A stretch of 14,258 bases of DNA from CAYHEQ01 sp964355795 (GCA_964355795.1 CAYHEQ010000022.1:1-14258); one strand, 5' to 3'. Shown: positions 1 to 5,251, numbered from the stretch's first letter. The notes: generated by a model from the letters alone, not told the origin. A program made the numbers and translations.

Positions 1-88
1 ATTCTTTCGTCTTAACGTCTTCTCTCATTTTCTTCGGTATCGTCACCTGCCCCGTCCCGAACATTTTCACGGTAGTAAATTCTGGCAT
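1..88 (-). CDS. AbrB/MazE-type antitoxin or transcription regulator, N-terminal fragment cut by window edge
   Basis: Reading leftward from an ATG at 88-86, the first 29 residues are visible before the window ends. They contain GTGQVTIPKKMRED, the signature start of the SpoVT/AbrB swapped-hairpin DNA-binding fold (family form: GQVTIPKxIRE). Proteins of this fold are usually the antitoxin of a toxin-antitoxin pair or a small transition-state regulator, and antitoxins of this kind normally repress their own promoter. No Shine-Dalgarno is seen before the ATG, but a near-consensus promoter with an inverted repeat at the expected start region lies just upstream. A toxin partner would be beyond the left edge, so the antitoxin role is inferred. 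The fold call is fairly firm although only the N-terminus is visible. Confidence 0.75.
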   Translation of the reverse strand, partial: MPEFTTVKMFGTGQVTIPKKMREDVKTKE

Positions 89-111
89 AAATTATGTATT
101 TTATTGATATT

Positions 112-124
112 CTATAATTTATAG
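112..124. promoter_or_regulatory. Candidate operator: inverted repeat CTATAA-T-TTATAG
   Basis: CTATAATTTATAG is a perfect 6+6 inverted repeat with a one-base centre, just downstream of the predicted start of the AbrB-like transcript. A direct repeat CATAAATTAT occurs at 86-95 (over the start codon) and at 131-140 (over the -10). AT-rich repeats of this sort are typical targets of AbrB/MazE-type autorepressors. The binding role is inferred. Confidence 0.4.
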
Positions 125-135
125 TATTTACATAA

Positions 136-163
136 ATTATATAGGCTCGATAATTCTTGTCAA
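136..163 (-). promoter_or_regulatory. Sigma-70 type promoter of the AbrB-like gene
   Basis: On the minus strand TTGACA (163-158) is followed after 16 bp by TATAAT (141-136), both perfect consensus hexamers. Transcription should begin near 129, giving a leader of about 40 nt. The promoter is back to back with the one at 174-202. Confidence 0.7.
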
Positions 164-173
164 GAAAAAAGTA

Positions 174-202
174 TTGACTTTGTACGGCTATTTTTATATA
201 AT
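174..202 (+). promoter_or_regulatory. Sigma-70 type promoter of the 248-775 operon
   Basis: TTGACT (174-179), a 17-bp spacer, then TATAAT (197-202). The expected start is near 209, giving a leader of about 39 nt before the ATG at 248. Confidence 0.75.
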
Positions 203-247
203 CTTAAGACATTAAGCTTATCGAAAATTAAAAAGAAAGAGGCTCTA

Positions 248-532
248 ATGACAGTCATCGCCGAAAGAATCCCTTTTCGCTTACTAAAGATTGATGTGAG
301 AGCCCTTGTACCGTCTGAATTTCGCGCCTGCATCAAGGGCGACCATCTAGACTGGATGGATATCGTCTTGGTTTGGAAAAACGATGAATGGGTGATTTAT
401 TTCTCGACCGGAGACATCAAAACGGTCATAGAAAAAGTGACCATCGCGACCACAGCGAACCCTAATCTTTTCATCATAACTGTCGGCCACATTCTGAAGG
501 AATGGGAGGAAGAAGAGGCAAAAAAACTTTGA
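248..532 (+). CDS. Hypothetical protein, 94 aa
   Basis: The family is not recognised. The gene has a strong upstream promoter, an AGAGG ribosome site at 238-242 five bases before the ATG, and a TGA stop. The protein has no obvious signal peptide or membrane segment. The central part (WMDIVLVWKNDEWVIYFS, about residues 36-53) looks like beta strands, and the C-terminus is a Glu/Lys-rich helix ending in KEWEEEEAKKL. The next gene begins 18 nt downstream with its own Shine-Dalgarno, so the two should share a transcript ending at the terminator at 823-850. Coding status rests on promoter, ribosome site and operon layout rather than homology. Confidence 0.7.
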   Translation: MTVIAERIPFRLLKIDVRALVPSEFRACIKGDHLDWMDIVLVWKNDEWVIYFSTGDIKTVIEKVTIATTANPNLFIITVGHILKEWEEEEAKKL

Positions 533-550
533 GGAAAAAAGGAGGTCGTC

Positions 551-775
551 GTGTCCTTGACCACAATCTGGGTAGTCGTAAAATGGGCTTATGCCATCGG
601 TCTTCTACCGGCTTTCTTGTTGACATGGCGAGAAAGTAACAAAATGAACAACAGGATGTTTGGAAACAGAGTGTCCTTTTGGCTCATTTTGCTCGTAACC
701 GCCCTTTGGCCTTTAGCGATGTTCTTGGAGGCCAAACGCTTTCTCGGCCTCCTCCGTCAGCACAAGGAGCAATAG
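551..775 (+). CDS. Small two-helix membrane protein, 74 aa, unknown function
   Basis: The start is GTG at 551, chosen because GGAGG (541-545) lies five bases upstream; no in-frame ATG has such a site. The protein has two hydrophobic stretches, about residues 4-24 and 42-60, separated by a polar, Asn/Arg-rich loop and followed by a basic tail (RFLGLLRQHKEQ). That suggests a small inner-membrane hairpin protein. It is the second gene of an operon with the 94-aa protein, and a rho-independent terminator follows about 50 nt after the stop. No family is recognised, and no link to the neighbouring AbrB-type gene is evident. Confidence 0.7.
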   Translation: MSLTTIWVVVKWAYAIGLLPAFLLTWRESNKMNNRMFGNRVSFWLILLVTALWPLAMFLEAKRFLGLLRQHKEQ

Positions 776-822
776 CTCTCACTAGGTCATCCTATACCAT
801 CAAAAGCGAATGCTTTGGTGGC

Positions 823-850
823 AAAACCGCCCCTCAAATGGCGGTTTTTT
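823..850 (+). terminator. Rho-independent terminator of the 248-775 operon
   Basis: AAAACCGCC (823-831), an 8-nt loop and GGCGGTTTT (840-848) form a 9-bp stem continuing into a T run. The complementary A run gives the minus strand a T stretch too, so it could also stop transcripts from miaA. Confidence 0.85.
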
Positions 851-868
851 CTTGCCTCTTCGCACTAT

Positions 869-898
869 ATTCGCCAAATTCGCGTATTAATTAGCGAT
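869..898. repeat. ATTCG array at the 3' end of miaA
   Basis: ATTCGCCAA, ATTCGCGT and ATTAATTAGCGATT follow each other. The last 11 bases (AATTAGCGATT) are identical to the end of the array at 8632-8667. In both places the TTA inside it is the stop codon of a minus-strand gene, here miaA (891-893). Confidence 0.55.
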
Positions 899-2006
899 TA
901 TCAAGGAAGTCTTTCGTCAATTCCTCCGCTTCTTTTTGGTCGGTAATCCAATGAATTTCCTTATCCCTTTTAAACCAAGTCATCTGCCTTTTGGCGTATT
1001 GATAGGAATGGCGCTTGATTATTGCTCCAACCTCCCCAATGTTCAACGTTGGGGATTTTCCTAACGTTGAACGTTGGGAAACAAATCCATGCCACTCCCG
1101 ATACCCTATTCCTGTCATCGCCTCTGCCTCCCAGCCGTATTTTTCGGCTAAGGATAGCACCTCTTTTTCTAGTCCATCGGCCATCATCTGATCTACTCTT
1201 TTGTCTATTTTTTCCCGTAGGGGCGATTCATGCGGTCGCTCTTTTTGGGCGGGGGCAAGCCCCGCCCCTACGACAACGGGCGCCAATTTCAGCGCCTCAT
1301 ACTTCCTCTCTCCTCTCATCCGCTGTTCGGTGAAGGGTCGCCCCGTTGCTAGGCATACTTCCAGCGCCCGCTCCACGCGACGAGGATTTTTGAGATCGAC
1401 TTTCTGCTTGGCAACAGGGTCAAGAGCGAGGAGCATCGCCACTTTTTTCTCCAAAGAAACTCCCCCCAAATCCAAATGCCCAAGCTCAAAGTTCAAATCA
1501 ATGTTAAAGCCCAAACGCTTTAATTTCAAAATTTGAGCTTTGGATTTTTGATTTTGTTTGACATTTGAACTTTGTAATTGGAAATTATCGACTAATGAGT
1601 CGATGTAAAGTCCCGTCCCTCCGACGAGAAAAGGTATTTTTCCCCGCGAGATTATCTCCGCGATCTTTTCTTCCGCCAACACTTTGAAGTCCCCAACGGT
1701 GAACCTTTCATTCGGCTCTTTAATGTCCACTAAATATATTGGAATACCTTGAATGGTTTGTGGTGAGTAGTTGGCAGTTTGTGGTTTTTTGGATTTTGGG
1801 CTTTGGATTTTGTTTGACATTTGGATTTTGACATTTGGATTTCTGTCTATTTCTTTCCCCGTCCCCACATCCATCCCCCGATAAACCTGCCTACTGTCCG
1901 CGCTAATAATCTCTCCGCCAAATTTCCGGCACAAAAAAACCGCCAACGAGGTCTTCCCGCTCCCCGTCGGCCCGCAGATGATGATAATGCGTGGCTTGTT
2001 CAGCAT
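891..2006 (-). CDS. miaA: tRNA dimethylallyltransferase MiaA, carrying four in-frame repeat insertions
   Basis: MiaA transfers a dimethylallyl group to N6 of A37 in tRNAs that read codons starting with U. The P-loop GPTGSGKT (residues 12-19), ISADSRQVYRGMDVGTGK, LVGGTGLY, NPRRVERALEV and the C-terminal YAKRQMTWFKRD are intact and in family order. The reading frame is 371 aa, against about 300 in typical members. The excess lies at repeat-derived segments: about residues 55-86, 145-180, 244-262 (VVVGAGLAPAQ...) and 309-324. All keep the frame and fall between conserved blocks, so the enzyme is probably functional. The start was set at ATG 2006-2004 rather than 2024, because an extended -10 element overlaps the upstream codons and would put the mRNA 5' end at 2006. 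The stop lies in the ATTCG array. Confidence 0.93.
   Translation of the reverse strand: MLNKPRIIIICGPTGSGKTSLAVFLCRKFGGEIISADSRQVYRGMDVGTGKEIDRNPNVKIQMSNKIQSPKSKKPQTANYSPQTIQGIPIYLVDIKEPNERFTVGDFKVLAEEKIAEIISRGKIPFLVGGTGLYIDSLVDNFQLQSSNVKQNQKSKAQILKLKRLGFNIDLNFELGHLDLGGVSLEKKVAMLLALDPVAKQKVDLKNPRRVERALEVCLATGRPFTEQRMRGERKYEALKLAPVVVGAGLAPAQKERPHESPLREKIDKRVDQMMADGLEKEVLSLAEKYGWEAEAMTGIGYREWHGFVSQRSTLGKSPTLNIGEVGAIIKRHSYQYAKRQMTWFKRDKEIHWITDQKEAEELTKDFLDNR
1034..1080. repeat. Pair of inverted palindromes inside miaA (core AACGTT-x-AACGTT type)
   Basis: Positions 1034-1054 form CCCCAATGTT-C-AACGTTGGGG and 1061-1079 form CCTAACGTT-G-AACGTTGGG. Each is a hairpin with one mismatch and a one-base centre. 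The two copies have opposite centre bases, so they lie head to head like a REP pair. They encode about residues 309-324 of MiaA. Confidence 0.75.
1217..1271. repeat. Two GTAG-headed REP-like elements in inverted orientation inside miaA
   Basis: GTAGGGGCGATTCATG begins at 1217 on the plus strand. On the minus strand a second copy begins GTAGGGGCGGGGCTTGCC at 1271 and runs to 1247, with arms GGGCGGGG and CCCCGCCC. GTAG ahead of a GC-rich palindrome is the classic layout of REPs mobilised by RAYT transposases. The block is read in-frame as VVVGAGLAPAQ and following residues. Confidence 0.75.
1467..1577. repeat. Degenerate 7-nt-period array inside miaA, with inverted halves
   Basis: The right half reads as successive heptamers TTTGAGC, TTTGGAT, TTTTGAT, a TTTG interruption, TTTGACA, TTTGAAC. 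The left half has CCAAATC, CAAATGC, CCAAGCT, CAAAGTT, the same words in the opposite orientation. The 18-mer GATTTTGTTTGACATTTG at 1550-1567 recurs exactly at 1806-1823. It encodes about residues 145-180 of MiaA. Confidence 0.7.
1758..1846. repeat. Second 7-nt-period array inside miaA
   Basis: The run is built from TTGGATT, TTGGGCT, TTGGATT and then TTGACAT/TTGGATT alternating. It shares an exact 18-mer and the same TTTG interruption with the array at 1467-1577. It encodes the low-complexity segment at about residues 55-86 of MiaA (Gln, Lys, Ser, Asn rich), between GTGK and the LVDI strand. Confidence 0.7.
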
Positions 2007-2012
2007 AACTGC

Positions 2013-2021
2013 ATTATAGCA
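2013..2021 (-). promoter_or_regulatory. Extended -10 promoter of miaA, giving a leaderless mRNA
   Basis: On the minus strand TGCTATAAT (2021-2013) is a perfect extended -10. Six bases (GCAGTT) separate it from the ATG at 2006, so transcription would start at the A of the start codon. No convincing -35 and no Shine-Dalgarno are present, which suits an extended -10 promoter and a leaderless message. Confidence 0.6.
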
Positions 2022-2049
2022 CAAAACAACCTAAGTAACATAAAAATCA

Positions 2050-2078
2050 TTGACAAAATATAATTTTTAGTATATCAT
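2050..2078 (+). promoter_or_regulatory. Sigma-70 type promoter of the 2125 gene
   Basis: TTGACA (2050-2055), a 17-bp spacer, then TATCAT (2073-2078). The predicted start near 2085 lies downstream of the ATG at 2077, which decides in favour of the ATG at 2125. Confidence 0.7.
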
Positions 2079-2124
2079 GGTAATCAGCTTCATAGCGTTA
2101 AAAAATAGAGAGAGGAGCTTTGAA

Positions 2125-2514
2125 ATGCCCAACATTCCATTAAAGAAATATGCTCTATGGGTGACATGGAAACCGTCACCGAGACAGATACAAGACCTCT
2201 CCCTCCCCCTCGCGGACAGGGAGGAAGAGATCGCATGCAGGGAGTTGTGCACGACCGTTCATGTCTGGTTTTACGATGACGAGGATCCGGCCAATCCTTC
2301 CAAAAGAGTAAAGCTGGAAATTCGCCGTCGGTTTATACAGATCTTCACCTCCGGTATCGGAAACCCCTTCAAGCCGACTAAGGATTGGGGAGAGCCGGAA
2401 ATAACACTCTCCCAGAACGAGGATTGTATCGGACTCCCAAAAAAGGAGCTCGAACGACGGCGGTTCAACGCGCTGTTCGCCGAAGGCAAGTGGACGTTCG
2501 AACCGAAAATGTAA
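2125..2514 (+). CDS. Hypothetical protein, 129 aa
   Basis: The family is not recognised. The ATG at 2125 is preceded by GAGGAG (2112-2117) with 7-nt spacing and by a promoter whose start point excludes the upstream ATG at 2077. The protein is soluble-looking and rich in charged residues. It contains a beta-rich centre (TVHVWFYDDED, KLEIRRRFIQIFTSG) and a C-terminal helix (KKELERRRFNALFAEGKW), with two cysteines close together near residue 40 (CRELC). It is a single-gene transcription unit between its own promoter and the terminator at 2541-2564, flanked by genes on the other strand. No function is proposed. Confidence 0.75.
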   Translation: MPNIPLKKYALWVTWKPSPRQIQDLSLPLADREEEIACRELCTTVHVWFYDDEDPANPSKRVKLEIRRRFIQIFTSGIGNPFKPTKDWGEPEITLSQNEDCIGLPKKELERRRFNALFAEGKWTFEPKM

Positions 2515-2540
2515 GTCGTTCTCTCAACGTAACTACAAAC

Positions 2541-2564
2541 CCGCCCCTTTGGGGCGGTTTTTTT
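2541..2564 (+). terminator. Rho-independent terminator of the 2125 gene
   Basis: CCGCCCC (2541-2547), TTT loop, GGGGCGG (2551-2557), followed by seven T. It lies 26 nt after the stop codon. Confidence 0.9.
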
Positions 2565-2580
2565 GTGACTGGAATTACAA

Positions 2581-2604
2581 AGACACGATGTATCGTGTCT
2601 CTAC
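2581..2604 (-). repeat. GTAG-headed REP-like palindrome at the 3' end of thrS
   Basis: Reading the minus strand from 2604: GTAG, then AGACACGAT, AC, ATCGTGTCT, a perfect 9-bp stem. The TAG of the GTAG head (2603-2601) is the stop codon of thrS. Confidence 0.75.
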
Positions 2605-4421
2605 GAACGCGCGATAATCTCTGCCAGAATTTTCTCCTTAAACTTTTCCACCTTGAGAGATCCCACATCCCCTTTGCCTCGCTCGCGCACGGCGACTGTG
2701 CCGTCGGCTTTTTCCTTTTCTCCCACGATTAGCATATAGGGGACTTTTTCCATTTCGGCCAAACGAATTTTTTTACCCAGAGATTCGTTGCCGTCGTCCA
2801 GCTCCACGCGAAGATTGCTTTTTTTCAATTCCTCCAAAACCTTCTTGCCGTAAGATACGAATTTTTCGCCAACCGGCAATATTTTCACCTGCACGGGTGC
2901 CAACCACACAGGAAAGACACCGGCGTAATGCTCCAACAAAAAACCAATCATTCGTTCGTGAGTAGATAATGGCGCTCGGTGGATGCAAATCGGCGTTTTT
3001 TCTTTGCCGTCTCGGTCGGTATAAGTTAAGCCAAATCTCTCCGGCACGGCGAAATCCACTTGATTGGTCGCCAATGTAAATTCTCGTCCGATAGCGCTCC
3101 AAACCTGAACATCTATCTTCGGCCCGTAAAAAGCCGCTTCGTCAGCTACTTCAACAAATGAAATCTTCGCCTTGGTCATGGCGTCTCTGACCATTTTTTC
3201 CGTTTTTTTCCACAATTTTTCGTTGTTGATATATTTTTTACCCAAGCCCTCTTTACTATGAGTGGACAATCGCATTGAATATCTTTTGATGCCAAAAATT
3301 TTAAAATATTCCAGATACATTTTCACAACCGCCATAAATTCTTCAGCGAATTGCTCTTCAGCGCAATAAATGTGCGCGTCATTCATCTGCATAGAACGCA
3401 CTCGCATTAGACCAAAAAGCTCGCCTGATTTTTCGTAGCGATAGCAGGTGCCGTATTCGGCCAGACGCAGGGGCAGAGAGCGATAACTCCTTTTCTCCGT
3501 GGCGAAAATCTGGTGGTGATGCGGACAATTCATCGCTTTCAGATAATACGTTTCTTTGCGTCCGTCTTCATCCACCACCATCGGCGGGAACATGGAATCG
3601 GCGTAATACGGCAGATGACCGGAGGTTTTGTACATTATTTCTTTGGCAATATGGGGAGTTTTTACGCGAACATAGCCGGCTTTCTCTTCCATATCGCGAG
3701 CCAAACTTTCCAGCTGATCAATTATTCTCGTCCCGTTGGGTAGCCACAAAGGCAAACCCTGTCCCACCATATCGCTAAAAGTAAATATTTTCAAATCTTT
3801 GCCCAACTTTCGGTGGTCTCTTTTGGCCGCTTCTTCCAACATTTTCAAGTGCGCATCCAGTTCTTCTTTTTTGGCAAAATACAGGCCGTAGATGCGCGTG
3901 AGCATCGGATTTTTCTCACTCCCGCGCCAGTACGCGCCGGCCAGCTTTGTCAGCTTCAATCCATCTGGATTGAGTTCCTTGGTATTTTTCACGTGCGGAC
4001 CGCGACAAAGATCAACAAAATCACCCGTCGTATAGAGAGAAACATTTTTCACCGAACCACCGAGAGCTTCTTTTTCTTCCGCGGAAATTTTGGTCGTGCC
4101 TTTTTTCTGCAAATCTTTCAAAAGTTCGACTTTGAATTTTTCTTTCTTTTTTTGGAAGAAATTGATGGCCTTGACAATAGACATTTCGGAACGGGTAAAA
4201 TTCAGATTTTGGCGAATCAGGTGCTTGGCCTTTTTTTCAATTTCCGCTAAAGCCTCATCAGAAATCGGTTTCGGGAAGGAAATATCGTAATAAAAACCGT
4301 TTTCCACCACTGGTCCCACGCCAAATTTGGCGCCCGGATAAAGCTCGGCGACAGCTGAAGCCACAATATGCGCGCACGAATGGCGAGCAGTTTCAAGATT
4401 GTCTGTTGTTTTTTTGTTCAT
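2601..4421 (-). CDS. thrS: Threonyl-tRNA synthetase without TGS domain, 606 aa
   Basis: It charges tRNA-Thr with threonine and edits mischarged serine. The editing domain (about residues 8-195) has HSCAH (H14, H18) and CRGPH (C139, H143), the zinc/editing site. The class II core (about 215-500) has the zinc ligands C299 (NCPHHH), H350 (NDAHIYC) and H481 (CIHRAP), motif 2 CYRYEKSGE and motif 3 with R490. The C-terminal anticodon-binding domain starts near 505 (APVQVKILPVG). The N-terminal TGS domain of E. coli ThrRS is absent and the protein starts just before the editing domain, which accounts for the shorter length. The ATG lies six bases after a -10 element, so the mRNA may be leaderless. 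The stop codon is contributed by a REP-like element. Confidence 0.97.
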   Translation of the reverse strand: MNKKTTDNLETARHSCAHIVASAVAELYPGAKFGVGPVVENGFYYDISFPKPISDEALAEIEKKAKHLIRQNLNFTRSEMSIVKAINFFQKKKEKFKVELLKDLQKKGTTKISAEEKEALGGSVKNVSLYTTGDFVDLCRGPHVKNTKELNPDGLKLTKLAGAYWRGSEKNPMLTRIYGLYFAKKEELDAHLKMLEEAAKRDHRKLGKDLKIFTFSDMVGQGLPLWLPNGTRIIDQLESLARDMEEKAGYVRVKTPHIAKEIMYKTSGHLPYYADSMFPPMVVDEDGRKETYYLKAMNCPHHHQIFATEKRSYRSLPLRLAEYGTCYRYEKSGELFGLMRVRSMQMNDAHIYCAEEQFAEEFMAVVKMYLEYFKIFGIKRYSMRLSTHSKEGLGKKYINNEKLWKKTEKMVRDAMTKAKISFVEVADEAAFYGPKIDVQVWSAIGREFTLATNQVDFAVPERFGLTYTDRDGKEKTPICIHRAPLSTHERMIGFLLEHYAGVFPVWLAPVQVKILPVGEKFVSYGKKVLEELKKSNLRVELDDGNESLGKKIRLAEMEKVPYMLIVGEKEKADGTVAVRERGKGDVGSLKVEKFKEKILAEIIARS

Positions 4422-4427
4422 AAATAC

Positions 4428-4456
4428 ATCCTAGCAGAACCAATGTCTTTTGTAAA
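4428..4456 (-). promoter_or_regulatory. Promoter of thrS, probably giving a leaderless mRNA
   Basis: On the minus strand TTTACA (4456-4451), a 17-bp spacer ending in TGC, then TAGGAT (4433-4428); GTATTT and the ATG follow. The expected start point is the A of ATG. An AGGA overlapping the -10 could pass for a Shine-Dalgarno but would not be transcribed from this promoter. Confidence 0.5.
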
Positions 4457-4464
4457 AACCTATT

Positions 4465-4508
4465 CTGGCAATCTTGGCAATGTCCGACATTGCCAGAGTT
4501 ATTGCTAG
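4465..4508. repeat. REP-like nested palindrome downstream of the RAYT gene
   Basis: The core at 4475-4495 has arms TGGCAATGTC and GACATTGCCA around one base (C). An outer pair CTGGCAAT (4465-4472) and ATTGCTAG (4501-4508) encloses it with one mismatch. The same core, with the opposite centre base, lies upstream of the RAYT gene at 5245-5267. Confidence 0.85.
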
Positions 4509-4516
4509 AGTGGAAG

Positions 4517-5215
4517 TTAATCGAAATCTATTAATGTGTCGCTGAAAAGCGCCATTTTTTCATAACCTTTAGCCAAACCATCAACAAAAATCTTGTATTC
4601 ATTGGCAGTTATCCCCATGGAATCTTTATCGACAGGAACCAATCCGTGATAATCATTAGCAATATCTTTGTAGCTAGACCACGGATACTGTTCGGCCAAT
4701 CGGCATATTTCTGCTTTAACTGGGTTCAAGTGGATATAAGCAGAAACATAAGAGAGGGAACTTTCGGTATCGACTTCCCTGTGTTGATATTTCCCCTGAA
4801 ACAAATGTCCCGATCTTTCATAACGTTTATTGAAATACTTCGTATAGCCAGTTCCCACCTTTCTCATAAAATCCGTAATTCCATTTTCGCGCAATGGCCT
4901 CAATAAAAGATGGAAATGGTTAGGCATCAAACACCAACACAAAATTTCAACCAATTTCTCCCCTTCTAGGCAAAGTCCGACATTGCCAGCTGGCAATGTC
5001 GGACTTTGCCTAAGTTGTTTGAACTCTTGACGGCTTTTTCTAATCTTTTCTATAGCCACCATTTCTGTTGTATTGAACTCTCTTAGCCCCTCGCAAAATC
5101 GTAAATAATCAGCTGTATCAATAAAAATATCCCGTTTATCAACACCGCGATTGTAAACATGAAAATACTCTTCGGCAAAATATTCTCCGTCTCTGTTGAT
5201 ATTTGAACCATTCAT
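4517..5215 (-). CDS. REP-associated tyrosine transposase (RAYT, Y1 transposase family)
   Basis: This is an HUH single-strand DNA transposase of the IS200/IS605-related TnpA_REP group, whose members act on REP palindromes. Visible features are an N-terminal YFHVYNRGVDKRDIF strand, the HUH motif in MPNHFHLLL, the helix with the catalytic tyrosine (TGYTKYFNKRY), GHLFQGKY, YIHLNPVKA and YPWSSYKDI, all in the family order, in 232 aa. It is flanked by inverted copies of one palindrome (4475-4495 and 5245-5267). A third copy, as a perfect 46-bp palindrome, is inserted in-frame (LRQSPTLPAGNVGLCLE) just before the HUH strand. The insertion lies in a variable region, so activity may be retained. No accessory TnpB is present. 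Confidence 0.93.
   Translation of the reverse strand: MNGSNINRDGEYFAEEYFHVYNRGVDKRDIFIDTADYLRFCEGLREFNTTEMVAIEKIRKSRQEFKQLRQSPTLPAGNVGLCLEGEKLVEILCWCLMPNHFHLLLRPLRENGITDFMRKVGTGYTKYFNKRYERSGHLFQGKYQHREVDTESSLSYVSAYIHLNPVKAEICRLAEQYPWSSYKDIANDYHGLVPVDKDSMGITANEYKIFVDGLAKGYEKMALFSDTLIDFD
4967..5012. repeat. Perfect 46-bp palindrome inside the RAYT gene
   Basis: The arms 4967-4989 and 4990-5012 are exact reverse complements with no loop. Each arm contains the REP core (GTCCGACATTGCCAG or its complement) joined to TAGGCAAA, so the element is two REPs fused head to head. It adds about 15 codons without a stop or frameshift. Confidence 0.95.
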
Positions 5216-5222
5216 ATAGCTA

Positions 5223-5251
5223 GGTATAGCACGCCCTTGCTACTTTGGCAA
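5223..5251 (-). promoter_or_regulatory. Possible RAYT promoter with its -35 inside the REP
   Basis: On the minus strand TTGCCA (5251-5246), a 17-bp spacer ending in TGC, then TATACC (5228-5223), seven bases before the ATG. The -35 is the right arm of the upstream REP palindrome. The -10 matches only 4 of 6 positions, but TGC extends it. Confidence 0.35.

Noticed and set aside
1467..1846. CRISPR array
   Set aside because: The repeats have a 7-nt period, are degenerate and lie in a coding frame; no repeat-spacer pattern or cas gene is present.
891..2006. miaA as a pseudogene because of the insertions
   Set aside because: Every conserved motif is intact, the frame is open throughout and the insertions fall between conserved blocks.
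2007..2024. Upstream ATG of miaA (MCYNAV)
   Set aside because: The codons lie within the extended -10 element; no ribosome site; family proteins begin close to the P-loop.
2077..2124. Upstream ATG for the 129-aa hypothetical gene
   Set aside because: It overlaps the -10 hexamer and precedes the predicted transcription start; the ATG at 2125 has GAGGAG with good spacing.
3513..4290. Plus-strand frames opposite thrS
   Set aside because: Phe-rich antisense of a fully conserved synthetase gene.
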